From an uncultured Acetatifactor sp. (GTDB taxonomy: Bacteria; Bacillota; Clostridia; Lachnospirales; Lachnospiraceae): 64,000 bases of DNA. The stretch is taken from positions 1 through 64,000 of the forward strand of contig CAJUFI010000020.1 of assembly GCA_910585665.1 (NCBI GenBank). Direction: 5' to 3'. Positions 32,544-41,219 of this stretch are shown piece after piece (position 1 is the stretch's first letter; each line of letters starts with the position of its first letter). The notes below the pieces were generated by a model, which saw only the letters and a program-made list of their open reading frames with translations, was not told the DNA's origin and ran no database searches. Position numbers and translations under genes: made by a program.

Positions 32544-33041
32544 ACCGGTACCTCCTCTGGAACATGCTTTTCCTTACTTTCATTATATCACGGCCTGGAG
32601 GTTCCAACAATCATTTTTTGCAGCGTTCAAGCTGCCTGTTCCGGCTATTCTGTGTCCTGTAATCCGGCAGAATCCATACCATGGCTCGGACAGCTTCCCG
32701 GAGAGCCGCAAAGATTCCTACAATATTACCCTGTCTCTTTAGACGTCAGCATCTCGCCTTAAAGTAGCTTTAAAATAGCCATAAATAGGGCTTTTTATTG
32801 GCTCAAATACTGGAAAAATATTTTCTTTATGGTATAATGACCTTATTCATGGCAGAAAGCGGCAGAATGGCCACAACCTCTCAACCGAATAGACCCTCGA
32901 AATTTCCGGAAGCAGAATTCAGGCATTGGATTTGAAAGAATCTGGAGATTTAAAAATTGTAATAGTTTTTACGAAATAACATTCAATAAGTACCTCAGAG
33001 ATTCCGCGAAAATTACGCAACGATAGAAACGGCATTTAATT
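32544..33041. other. A+T-rich intergenic region upstream of the sirtuin gene
   Basis: About 500 bp without a supported gene. TATAAT at 32833-32838 is the best promoter-like box, but no matching -35 is present. No structured RNA motif was recognised. Confidence 0.35.
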
Positions 33042-33119
33042 CCTGCCGACCATTAAACACAGCAAGTCATGCCGTTTATCCGGTTTGTGCGCAAGATTCA
33101 ATCACCGAGTATATATAAC
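33042..33119. repeat. 78-bp dispersed repeat, copy A
   Basis: This stretch, with CAGCAAGTCATGCCGTTTAT and CGGTTTGTGCGCAAGATTCA at its centre, matches 41061-41138 over its full length with scattered differences. It ends 26 bp before the sirtuin start and includes TATATATAA, so it might carry promoter activity. Confidence 0.75.
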
Positions 33120-33145
33120 AGAACAAGAAAGGCAAGGTGAATCAC

Positions 33146-33874
33146 ATGGAACATTACAAGGAAGCCATTGAAGAATTGAAAGCAATCGTAGCCAAGTACA
33201 GCAACATCGTATTCTTCGGGGGCGCGGGGGTGTCTACGGAGAGCGGCATCCCGGATTTCCGGAGCGTGGACGGCCTGTACCATCAGCAGTACGACTATCC
33301 GCCGGAGACCATACTGAGCCACACCTTCTACCGCCGCAATCCCAGCGAATTCTTCCGCTTCTACCGCAACAAGATGCTCTTCCTGGACGCCAAGCCCAAC
33401 GCCGCCCACCGAAAGCTTGCCGAGCTGGAAGCACAGGGGAAGCTGAAAGCCGTCATCACCCAGAACATCGACGGCCTCCATCAGGCGGCGGGAAGCAGGA
33501 CTGTCCTGGAGCTGCACGGCTCCGTGCTGCGCAACTACTGCGAGAAATGCGGCCAGTTCCATGACGTGCGCTATATCCAGGAAAGCGCCGATGTGCCTAA
33601 GTGCGAGAAGTGCGGCGGCTCCGTGAAGCCGGATGTGGTGCTCTACGAGGAGGGGCTGGACTCCCGCACCATGACCGACGCCATGCGCTTCATCCATGAC
33701 GCCCAGGTGCTGATCATCGGCGGCACTTCCCTGGCGGTGTACCCGGCGGCGGGGCTGATTGATTATTTCAAAGGAGATAAGCTGGTGGTCATCAACAAGG
33801 CTCCCACCCCCAGGGACTCTTACGCGGATCTGCTGATACAGGCTCCTATTGGGGAAGTGTTTTCACAGCTGTGA
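33146..33874 (+). CDS. cobB: NAD-dependent protein deacylase, sirtuin family
   Basis: A 242-residue Sir2 enzyme that removes acyl groups from lysine using NAD. The motifs FFGGAGVSTESGIPDFRS, VITQNIDGLHQAAGS, LELHGS with the catalytic His, and GTSLAVYPAAG are all intact. A four-Cys zinc ribbon (CEKCG and CEKCGG) lies between. AAGG 8 nt before the ATG at 33146 fixes the start; a GTG three codons upstream is inferior. The lack of a Tyr/Arg desuccinylase pair was not verified, so acyl preference is open. It stands alone between repeats in an accessory region. Confidence 0.93.
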   Translation: MEHYKEAIEELKAIVAKYSNIVFFGGAGVSTESGIPDFRSVDGLYHQQYDYPPETILSHTFYRRNPSEFFRFYRNKMLFLDAKPNAAHRKLAELEAQGKLKAVITQNIDGLHQAAGSRTVLELHGSVLRNYCEKCGQFHDVRYIQESADVPKCEKCGGSVKPDVVLYEEGLDSRTMTDAMRFIHDAQVLIIGGTSLAVYPAAGLIDYFKGDKLVVINKAPTPRDSYADLLIQAPIGEVFSQL

Positions 33875-33969
33875 GGCTGCCGTAAATAGCAAAACACTGG
33901 TTTTTAGCTGTATTGCCAGGTTCCCTAATCCGGGCTAACAGGAACTGGCTGAGCATTGTATATAATCAT

Positions 33970-34074
33970 TAGGAATTGTCGGAAAATAACTGATGCAACT
34001 TGTTTAGGAGAAAGCCAAGAAATACAACGAAAACGGCTATAAACTCGCATCAGTTATTTGTAGACAATTCCTTA
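33970..34074 (+). mobile_element. 105-bp TIR element, copy 3
   Basis: Nearly identical to copy 1, with one visible difference in the core (GCCAAG for GCCCAG). Ends TAGGAATTGTCGG and GTAGACAATTCCTTA, TA borders. It directly precedes a gene remnant, and may have inserted into or near it. Confidence 0.85.
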
Positions 34075-34103
34075 ATAAAGCGGCTTTTATCAAAGAGTGG
34101 TGT

Positions 34104-34303
34104 GAACGCGGGCTTGGCCGGTATGATACGTGCTGGAGCACACGGCACAGGCGGCATTGGCGCAGATTGAGCGCATGCAGTATGCCGCGGCTCTGACGGC
34201 GAAAGGGATTCCGGCCGAGCGAGCCAGGAAATATGGATTCGTGTTTCGCGGGAAGAAAGCCCTTATCCTGGCAGCAGAAAATCCGCCAGGTGAACAATCC
34301 TGA
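34104..34303 (+). pseudogene. decayed C-terminal remnant of an AAA-ATPase/PD-(D/E)XK gene
   Basis: Two fragments align with the C-terminus of the intact protein at 30822-32543. The first, ERGLGRYD (34104-34127), matches ESGFGRYD. The second, in another frame from 34139, reads TAQAALAQIERMQYAAAL, then TAKGIPAERARKYGFVFRGK, matching TVQSALAQIEDMKYAAAL and KGIPKERIRKYGFAFRGK. About 40-50 residues between them, including the nuclease Glu-x-Lys strand, are missing, so it is dead. It runs into the 3' end of the next minus-strand gene. Confidence 0.85.
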
Positions 34304-35456
34304 CTCCGTCGATATTGCCGGCGGCCAGTTCGTCCAGGGTCACTACGTATTTGGGGTAGTGATCCCTGACTTCCAGGAGATTGGCGACCTCCCGGTCAGA
34401 TTCCTCAGGCAGGTTGCGGCATACCTGGACGTAAATGCGTTCGTCCTGCCGCACTGCCACAAAGTCGATCTCTCTGGTCCCATTCTTGCCGATATAGACC
34501 TCATATCCTCTTCTGCGCAGTTCGAAATAAACGACATTTTCCAGCATAGCCGCAATGGACTTTGGGTTGAATCCCATGATGCAGTATTTGAGGGAAGCAT
34601 CCGCAAGATAGAATTTCTCCTGCGTCTTCAGCACGGATTTACCCTGTATATCGTATCGTTGACAGCGGTAGATCACAAAAGCTTTTTCCAGCCATTCCAG
34701 ATAGTTGTACACGGCTTCCACGGACAGGGAGCGCCCCTGGCTTTTCAGGAATTTTGCAATGGCGTTGGCGGAAAAAGTCTTGCCGACATTTTCTATGACG
34801 TATTTTACCACACGGTTAAATAAATCATAACTTGTGATATTGTGCCGCCTGACGATATCGTTCGTGACAACGGATGTGTAGATGCCCTCCACAATCTGAT
34901 AGGCCGAGTGCCAATCAAAATTGCCCAGCGCCACAATGGGAAAACCTCCCATCCTCAGATACTCATTCAGCAATTCTTTTGTTCCAAGAAAGCTTGTTTT
35001 TTTAAATTCCAGATATTCGGCAAAGGATAATGTATATATGGGAATCGAGAGGTATCTGCCTGTCAGATAGGTGGATATCTCGCTTGACATCAGCTTTGAA
35101 TTTGAGCCTGTGACATAGATGTCCGTATTCCCATTTTCCAGCAGGCTGTTGACCGCCTTCTCCCAGCCTGCCACTTCCTGTACCTCGTCCAGCAGAAGGT
35201 AGTAGCGGCTGTTCTTTGTCATGCTGCCCTTAATGTCCTGGTACATGTCCTTATCAGTCTGGCAATCGCTAAACTCTTCTGAGGTATAGCACCTGGTGAT
35301 GATGCACTCCGGGGCGATTCCGCTCTCTGTCAAGTCTTCACGCAGCATGGCCAAAATTGTGGATTTTCCACAGCGGCGGACTCCGGCAAGTATCTTCACC
35401 AAGGGGACGTCGCGATATGTTTTTAATACATCCATGTAGTATGGCCTTCTAATCAT
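34263..35456 (-). CDS. ATP-binding protein, AAA_14 / DUF4143 family
   Basis: A 397-residue protein. The AAA_14 domain has Walker A AGVRRCGKST and Walker B YYLLLDEVQEV; the C-terminal DUF4143 region ends in a restriction-nuclease-like fold with KNGTREIDFVAVR and IYVQVCRN. The family is abundant and often duplicated in gut anaerobes; function is undefined, though it looks like a nuclease-linked NTPase. GGGGAGGGAATGCT precedes the ATG. The end of this gene overlaps a plus-strand remnant. Confidence 0.9.
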   Translation of the reverse strand: MIRRPYYMDVLKTYRDVPLVKILAGVRRCGKSTILAMLREDLTESGIAPECIITRCYTSEEFSDCQTDKDMYQDIKGSMTKNSRYYLLLDEVQEVAGWEKAVNSLLENGNTDIYVTGSNSKLMSSEISTYLTGRYLSIPIYTLSFAEYLEFKKTSFLGTKELLNEYLRMGGFPIVALGNFDWHSAYQIVEGIYTSVVTNDIVRRHNITSYDLFNRVVKYVIENVGKTFSANAIAKFLKSQGRSLSVEAVYNYLEWLEKAFVIYRCQRYDIQGKSVLKTQEKFYLADASLKYCIMGFNPKSIAAMLENVVYFELRRRGYEVYIGKNGTREIDFVAVRQDERIYVQVCRNLPEESDREVANLLEVRDHYPKYVVTLDELAAGNIDGVRIVHLADFLLPG

Positions 35457-35544
35457 AGCATTCCCTCCCCTTTATAGAATACCCAAAAACCTTTAAATAA
35501 TCAACAGTTTTTCTTTTTTTTCCGAAAAACTTTCCAGATGAATC

Positions 35545-35580
35545 AAAGAGACGCCTTTCCTCCTTGAAAGGCGTCTCTTT
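35545..35580. terminator. bidirectional terminator
   Basis: A perfect 15-bp stem, AAAGAGACGCCTTTC (35545-35559) and its complement (35566-35580), has a 6-nt loop. It ends the DUF4230 gene 9 nt after its stop on the minus strand. Confidence 0.88.
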
Positions 35581-35589
35581 CCTTTAGGT

Positions 35590-36309
35590 CTATTCATCGA
35601 TCACTTCAAATGTAATGGTATATCCCAGTTCCTCCACCAGTCCTGTATCAACCAGCCTGCGGATGATCTCCTTCGCATTTTCAAAGGCCTTGTCCAGGAG
35701 ACCGTTTTCAATGGCTCTCTTCTCCATGGCTTCCTTGCTGATCGCATCGAACTCTCTCACATCCTCCACCCTGAGCGGGTTGAACAGGCCGTCTCTTTCG
35801 TCCAGGGTCTCTATGCTCTCCTCATCTATCTCATGGGAAAGTATTTCCGCTTTGGGAATATGTATGATTATCTCTTTTGCCGGTTCCTTTACCTCTGCCG
35901 TGACCCTGGTGATGTCTATGCCGGCCTTGATGGAGCCGTCCCATTTGGCGATAAACGACTTGGTGGTGAAGGAAAATGGAATTTCTTTCCCGAACAGTTC
36001 CGCGGCGTCTTCATATTTACCGGCATCCGTATACAGATATTCCACCGTGGCAAGTTCCCCGATGCTTTGGATTTCCACATTGATCGCGCTGATGTCCACT
36101 GTCCTGGAAGCTTCCTCATATGCCACCACCGGGTCGGAAAGCCTGTCAACCTCTTCCTCTAATTGCTTGATTGCGGCTTCGTATTTTTCTTTGGAATTGT
36201 GATTGCCATTGATTACTAATACCAAGACTATCACCAGTATCACCACTGCCACCATCGCAAATACCAGAACCTTATATGGTGCCATATTCTCTTTCTTGTC
36301 CATTCCCAT
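35590..36309 (-). CDS. DUF4230 family membrane-anchored protein
   Basis: A 239-residue protein with one N-terminal membrane helix (VLVFAMVAVVILVIVLVLVI), a short coiled coil (EKYEAAIKQLEEEVDRL), and an extracellular domain of DUF4230 type: IGELATVEYLYTDAG, AKWDGSIKAGIDI, IIIHIPKAEILSHEI, then a helix rich in Glu/Lys. The start at 36309 is suggested by GGAGGGG upstream; an ATG two codons later is equally possible. Function is unknown. Confidence 0.85.
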   Translation of the reverse strand: MGMDKKENMAPYKVLVFAMVAVVILVIVLVLVINGNHNSKEKYEAAIKQLEEEVDRLSDPVVAYEEASRTVDISAINVEIQSIGELATVEYLYTDAGKYEDAAELFGKEIPFSFTTKSFIAKWDGSIKAGIDITRVTAEVKEPAKEIIIHIPKAEILSHEIDEESIETLDERDGLFNPLRVEDVREFDAISKEAMEKRAIENGLLDKAFENAKEIIRRLVDTGLVEELGYTITFEVIDE

Positions 36310-36497
36310 TCCGTTTAGCCCCTCCGTTTGTTCATGCAACACGCTCTCATGCAATCATATTATGTCATACAGTGTAACTGTTTTCAATACCTGTTTTTAG
36401 ATTACTATATATCAAAACAAAATACTTGACGATGAAAATTTCCGCTCCTGTGCTGCTTCTTTTGCTGATAAAAATATTATACTTCCCTTAGATAGGA

Positions 36498-36527
36498 TTG
36501 ACAAGCGGAAGAACACAATGGCATAAT
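36498..36527 (+). promoter_or_regulatory. promoter of the hicAB remnant
   Basis: TTGACA (36498-36503), an 18-bp spacer and CATAAT (36522-36527) remain intact 33 bp before the truncated hicA, showing the module once had its own promoter. Confidence 0.6.
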
Positions 36528-36560
36528 TATATTATAAAGAAACGGGGTGTATAATAATAA

Positions 36561-36705
36561 ATGCCCAAGAAAAAAGACTTGCTGGAAAAACTATGCAGAA
36601 AACCTAGCCCAAACAACTTCACACACAAGAATGGGATTTACTAATGATAAAATGTAACTGTACCGATATCAGGTGCATAAAACAATACCGTTTCTAAAGG
36701 ATATC
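36561..36705 (+). pseudogene. hicA: hicA toxin remnant with internal deletion
   Basis: The start reads MPKKKDLLEKLCRKPSPNNF, the N-terminus of a HicA mRNA interferase, then hits a TAA at 36642 after 27 codons. The C-terminal end of HicA reappears in another frame at 36658-36705 as LYRYQVHKTIPFLKDI. The middle, about 35 residues with the catalytic His, has been deleted. The toxin is therefore inactive. Confidence 0.8.
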
Positions 36706-37010
36706 ATGCATCCGTCGAATATGATGCTGATGACGACATCTTTATTGGAGAAGTCTTTGGCACTTCAGTCGAAGAACTGAAAAGGATGTTTGAACAAAGT
36801 ATTGACAATTATTTGGAATTATGTCAAAAAATAGGCAAAAATCCGTACAAGGAATTTCGAGGGACATTTAACGTGGGGCTTTCTCCGGAAATACATCGGA
36901 AAGCAGCTTTGGCTGCCAAAATGCAAAAGATGACATTAAACCAATATATAGCAAAAGCTGTCGAAAGCTCCTTTGAAAACAACGAAACTGTCCAAAAAAT
37001 GACAGTGTAG
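36696..37010 (+). pseudogene. hicB: hicB antitoxin remnant lacking its start
   Basis: The frame KGYHASVEYDADDDIFIGEV continues into FGTSVEELKRMFEQSIDNYL and the C-terminal FRGTFNVGLSPEIH..LNQYIAKAVE ribbon-helix-like DNA-binding part of HicB. No start codon lies between the upstream in-frame stop and the family N-terminus, and about nine residues usual after GEVFG are missing. An internal ATG at 36786 could still yield a 74-residue DNA-binding C-terminal fragment, but without a good SD. Confidence 0.78.
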
Positions 37011-37042
37011 CCCTATGGGTTTTCCTATTCAAGTCAAAATGA

Positions 37043-37077
37043 GGCGGCATACTGAATTTTGTATGCCGCCGGTTTTT
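37043..37077 (+). terminator. terminator after hicB
   Basis: A 10-bp stem, GGCGGCATAC (37043-37052) and GTATGCCGCC (37061-37070), is followed by GGTTTTTC. It also stands 22 nt past the DUF4132 stop on the other strand. Confidence 0.85.
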
Positions 37078-37098
37078 CGTTCTTACATTCCCTTTATA

Positions 37099-40000
37099 CT
37101 ACTTCTTTGCCTTCCAGTTCGCATCCTTCTCCTTGCTGGAAGCCGTGGCCTTGGCCAGCTGCAGCACGATTTCGCTGAAATACCGCTCCGGCACGTCCTT
37201 CAGGAAGCAGGAGTTACTGTCGTCGGCCTCGTCGTATACATAGCTGCCCCGCCTGATGCCGCCGGTCACCATGGTGCCGCCGTTCTCCGCGAGGACCACG
37301 CCGCCGGTGCTGTAGAACCTGGCCTCGTACACCGTCACGTCCTCGTTCCCCCCGCCTACGAAGCTGCCGGAGAAATGGAGTTCCACGCCCAGGCCCAGCT
37401 CTTTGTCCTCCCTGTAGTAGCTGTAGAAGCCGCCCGCATCCTGGACGGAGCCCCGGTACCAGCCCAGGGTCTGCAGCTTTCCGCCCAGGGACAGGTCGTT
37501 CAGGATGCAGCCGCCGAAGCGCTCCAGGCTCTTCTGGTTCTCCTCTTCCTTTGTCATATAGTACACAGACCGGTCAAGCTGCTCGATAGGCTGGGTGATT
37601 TCGTAATCCTCCAGCTGTTCCTTCCAGGCCTTGACGGAATCGGCGGAAAGTTCTATCGGATGCACAAGCCCGATATATTTCCTTTGTCCCGCTTGCGGAG
37701 CCAGGGCTGCGGGCCCTGTTCCCTCTGCACCAGGCGCTGCTCCTTCTGCTGCCGACTCTGCGCCTTCTGCCATAGGCCTTGCTCCTTCTGCTGCCGGCTC
37801 TGCGCCTTCTTCCATAGGCCCTGCTCCTTCTGCTGCCGCCTCCGCGCCCTCTGCCACTGCTCCCTGTCCGGCTGCGTCCAGCTGCCCGGATATCTGCTGC
37901 CCTACGGCCTGCGCCGAAGCCGACTGCGCTCCCGTCTCTTCCGGCAGCTCAAACTCGTCCTCATCCTCAGTGTTGAAAGAGCCGTCCTCCATATACCGGA
38001 AAGTGGACACCAGCTTCCGGTCCTCATAGACGCCCCAAATCAGCCCGGTGGCGAACTGGTGCATGACGGGGTTCTTCACGAACAGGTTCTTCCAGGCCGC
38101 CACGCTCCACTGCCGCCCGGTGGACAGCGCCATCTCCAGGCGCATCTTCTGGCTGGTGACCGTGGCTTTCATCTGCTTCTTCATCTGCTTGAATTCCTCG
38201 TAGGCAGCGGCCGCCTTCTCCTCATCGTCCCGCTTGCCGGGGGCGGGCAGGTTCTTCAGCTTCTTGCCGTTCTCGTCGAAGACCTCTATCTCCAGGGCCG
38301 TGGTGATGGTCACGGTGAATTTCCGCTCGCCGTAATCGAACATGCGTTCCATATTCTCATTGAAGCCCATATCCGGCACAATCCGGTCCGCCAGTTCCTC
38401 CGTGGTGATGTTCAGCTGGGCAGCCGCAAACTCCAGGGCTTTCCCAGCCGCAGCCTTAATCTGCTTGAACTTGAATTTGCGGGAAATCCCGTCTACAATC
38501 AGGAGGGCCTGGGGCTGGGGGCTCAGGGCCAGGGCCTGCACCGCTTCCGAAGCGATGGCTCCTCTTGCGGCCTGGGGCCATTCCTGAATCTGGTGATGAA
38601 GCTTCTTTACGATGTCCTCGCCGCCGTGGATGGACGCAGCGTAGAGCACCCAGCGCTTCTTGGACTCCGCCCCCGCCTCCATCCATTTATCGAACAGTTC
38701 ATTGACATAGATGGCAAGCTCTTTTTCGTCCAGTGCCTTGGCCAGGGTGGCCGCCGTAGGGCTGACGCCGCAGGGGGACATGGTCGAATAGCTTAAGAAC
38801 ACGGCCTGCAGATATTCCTCTGACGCCTCTTCGCCGTCCTTTTTATGTACCACGGAGAAGGGCGTCTCGTAGGCCCAGGCCAGGGAACGCTTCTTGCCGC
38901 CCTTGTGGAGCTCCTTCACCAAATCCTCCTGGGTGAGCGCCCTGCCCCCGGCGCTCTCCCCGCCGCTTACGTGGAGCACTGTCTCCAGCAGCGTCCTGAC
39001 TTTCCCGTTCTTCTCCTTCTCCAGGCTTTCCGTCAGCACAGGAGCATACTTCTCGCTGTCCCACTTTGACAGCACCCGTATGGCGATTTCCCGTTCCGCC
39101 GCTTTTTTGGAAGAAAGAAGCTTCAGGACGTCTTCCTCCCAGCCTTTTTCCCGATAGAGGACATTCAGCAGTTCCTCCCGGACCGCCTTGGAGCTGTCCT
39201 GGGCATAGGCCAGCAAGACCTCTTTATTCTCCCCCGGATGCCGGGAAAGGGCCTGAATCCCCAGGCATCTCCCCGTGCTGCCGGCCTCCTGGAACGCGGG
39301 GACCATTTCCTCCCGCCTCTCCTCCAGATACCCGAGGAACACATCCATGGCCGCTTTCTGGAACTGTTCTTTCCATTTGTCCAGATAGAAGGATTCATAT
39401 GCGTCCATGTACCCGTTCAGCTGGTGCTTCAGGCTTAGCTTTTCGGCATCCACGGCAGCGAACAGGCGCTTGACATCCGCGTCCTTGATTTCATTGTCAA
39501 TCCGCAGGCTGTTGGTATTGGAATAGCCCCTGTACAGCATCAGGAAAGCCTCGCATCGGTTGCTGAGGGCATCATAGCCGTAACCGTGCTGATAGCTCTG
39601 CAGGATGTTCCAATGCTTCCCGCCCCAGCGATAGTTGTTGGCGCCCTGGAGCTTATCCTCGTATGGATAAAGCGTCTCTATGCCTTTCTCGCCGTTCAGG
39701 TATTCCCGCACCGCGTTTCTGGCCTGGCTGTCCACGATCTCCACCATGGCCGCTATGACCTTGGACTGCTGCCGGAACACATCCTGCCCCATCCTTTCTT
39801 TGTACAGCTTGGGGTCCATGGCTTTGATGACATCGTTCATCCGGTTGAAGGTGTCGAAATCGGCGGCTTTCATGTACTCAAGATAGAATTCCTGATTGCG
39901 CTTGAACTGCCTCTTCAGAATCTTCGTCTTCCCCTTGGCGCCCGCCCAGGCAATGAGCTTCCGGCTGTCCACGCCGAACAGCTCATCCAGGCCTCCGCCT

Positions 40001-40983
40001 ACCTTGTCCAGCTCGCCACGCAGGTCCATATTGTCCAGGATGTCCAGCATAGCGGCCGTGTCCGCCGCAAAGCATATCTTCAGCACGTTTTTCAGGCAGG
40101 GGGACTGGGCATAGTTCACAAAGGCCGCGCCGCCCAGGAGACGCAGCATGAAACGCGCCACCGGCAGGTTCGCCCTGGCCTTTTTGAGGATTCGCTCGTC
40201 CACCTTGTCATTGCGTATGGCATTTTTGATTTCATCCAAATCCAGCCTGGGCATCTGATTTTTATAGAGGCTGTCGAGGTTGTTCACCAGAACATCCTCA
40301 TAGGCTTTCAGGAACAGAGCATCGTCCGCGTCAATCTGCACTGCGGGTTCTGTCCCGCTTTCACCGAGACCCAGCAGCTTGTTCACGCCTGCCAGTATGC
40401 CGCCGGATTTGTCTGCGCTTCCTTCCGCCACCAGTCTGGCATTCTGGTATTTCGCCTTGAAATAAACGGTAAGCAGAACCACTCTGCCGTTCTCATATTG
40501 ATTCCTCTGGTATAGGATAGCTAATTTGATGACCTCCGGCCGGCCTTCTGCGACCTTGATCAGACCCGCCAGGCTATAGCGGTTGACCTGGTACTCATTC
40601 ATCCCAATCTGGGCGGCCAGAATCGCTACCTTCTTCGCAGGCTCCTCCACCAGTGTCCTGCATTTCTCAAGGGCATAATAATTGGATATAGGCATCATCT
40701 CGCAGCAGGAGGATTGTCCCGCGGCAAAAAGGATGTCCCCCAGTTTCCCGGCTTCCTCGTCGTGCCCTTTGTTCATGAGCTCCATCCCAAGCACCCTTAT
40801 CTTAGACGCCAAATCCGTCGGGACTGCGGACAAGTCGCGGAAGTCCAGCTTCTCAATCTCCTCCTTCCCGGCGGTTCCGGACAGATAATCCTCTATCAGC
40901 GTGATTTCATCCGCTGTGAACAGATTCGTCTGTTCGAAAAGCTCCACTATTTTTGTGATGCGTTGGTTTTGTGGGTTGATCAT
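37099..40983 (-). CDS. DUF4132 domain protein (YehI/MolR-like)
   Basis: A 1294-residue protein, last of the five-gene MoxR-VWA operon. The first 800 residues look like helical repeats (ARNAVREYLNGEKG, SSKAVREELLNVLYREKGW), possibly a HEAT-like scaffold. The C-terminal third has the DUF4132 signature region with WSVAAWKNLFVKNPV and a QFATGLIWGVYED segment. Between them lies a low-complexity insertion of Glu, Gly, Ala and Pro (about residues 1040-1095: AEGAEPAAEGARPMAEGAES) encoded by a 42-bp tandem repeat. E. coli homologues sit beside yehLMPQ. The molecular role is unknown. AGGAGG precedes the ATG. Confidence 0.88.
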   Translation of the reverse strand: MINPQNQRITKIVELFEQTNLFTADEITLIEDYLSGTAGKEEIEKLDFRDLSAVPTDLASKIRVLGMELMNKGHDEEAGKLGDILFAAGQSSCCEMMPISNYYALEKCRTLVEEPAKKVAILAAQIGMNEYQVNRYSLAGLIKVAEGRPEVIKLAILYQRNQYENGRVVLLTVYFKAKYQNARLVAEGSADKSGGILAGVNKLLGLGESGTEPAVQIDADDALFLKAYEDVLVNNLDSLYKNQMPRLDLDEIKNAIRNDKVDERILKKARANLPVARFMLRLLGGAAFVNYAQSPCLKNVLKICFAADTAAMLDILDNMDLRGELDKVGGGLDELFGVDSRKLIAWAGAKGKTKILKRQFKRNQEFYLEYMKAADFDTFNRMNDVIKAMDPKLYKERMGQDVFRQQSKVIAAMVEIVDSQARNAVREYLNGEKGIETLYPYEDKLQGANNYRWGGKHWNILQSYQHGYGYDALSNRCEAFLMLYRGYSNTNSLRIDNEIKDADVKRLFAAVDAEKLSLKHQLNGYMDAYESFYLDKWKEQFQKAAMDVFLGYLEERREEMVPAFQEAGSTGRCLGIQALSRHPGENKEVLLAYAQDSSKAVREELLNVLYREKGWEEDVLKLLSSKKAAEREIAIRVLSKWDSEKYAPVLTESLEKEKNGKVRTLLETVLHVSGGESAGGRALTQEDLVKELHKGGKKRSLAWAYETPFSVVHKKDGEEASEEYLQAVFLSYSTMSPCGVSPTAATLAKALDEKELAIYVNELFDKWMEAGAESKKRWVLYAASIHGGEDIVKKLHHQIQEWPQAARGAIASEAVQALALSPQPQALLIVDGISRKFKFKQIKAAAGKALEFAAAQLNITTEELADRIVPDMGFNENMERMFDYGERKFTVTITTALEIEVFDENGKKLKNLPAPGKRDDEEKAAAAYEEFKQMKKQMKATVTSQKMRLEMALSTGRQWSVAAWKNLFVKNPVMHQFATGLIWGVYEDRKLVSTFRYMEDGSFNTEDEDEFELPEETGAQSASAQAVGQQISGQLDAAGQGAVAEGAEAAAEGAGPMEEGAEPAAEGARPMAEGAESAAEGAAPGAEGTGPAALAPQAGQRKYIGLVHPIELSADSVKAWKEQLEDYEITQPIEQLDRSVYYMTKEEENQKSLERFGGCILNDLSLGGKLQTLGWYRGSVQDAGGFYSYYREDKELGLGVELHFSGSFVGGGNEDVTVYEARFYSTGGVVLAENGGTMVTGGIRRGSYVYDEADDSNSCFLKDVPERYFSEIVLQLAKATASSKEKDANWKAKK
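37739..37864. repeat. 42-bp in-frame tandem repeat in the DUF4132 gene
   Basis: Three copies of a 42-bp unit (start points 37739, 37781, 37823) encode 14-residue repeats of the form EGA.PAAEGA.PM. Confidence 0.85.
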
Positions 40984-41060
40984 TTCAGTTCCTCCTTGCT
41001 TTTCTTCTATATGATTTCTATGTAATATAAGATATTCTCTTTATGAAACAGCCTTTCATT

Positions 41061-41138
41061 CTTGCCGGTCGCATAGCACAGCCAGTCATGCCGTTTATCC
41101 GGTTTTTGGGCAAGATTTAATCGCTACATATATATTGA
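41061..41138. repeat. 78-bp dispersed repeat, copy B
   Basis: Matches 33042-33119: CAGCCAGTCATGCCGTTTAT, then CGGTTTTTGGGCAAGATTTA and an ATATATA end. It lies in the 236-bp gap between the SWIM and DUF4132 genes. Confidence 0.75.
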
Positions 41139-41219
41139 TATCGCGTTTTCGCCACAATGATTCCCTCACTATGGGAATCCGCAGAAAGGACTTCGTCACA
41201 GCGAAAGGGCAATGGGGTT

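Noticed and set aside
32544..33041. Structured non-coding RNA or riboswitch upstream of the sirtuin gene
   Set aside because: Only a lone TATAAT and weak short stems were found; no recognised riboswitch core or terminator pair.
36786..37010. Functional 74-residue HicB-like antitoxin
   Set aside because: Coding similarity continues upstream of its ATG with no start codon, and the toxin is deleted; it is better described as a remnant, though expression of the fragment is not excluded.
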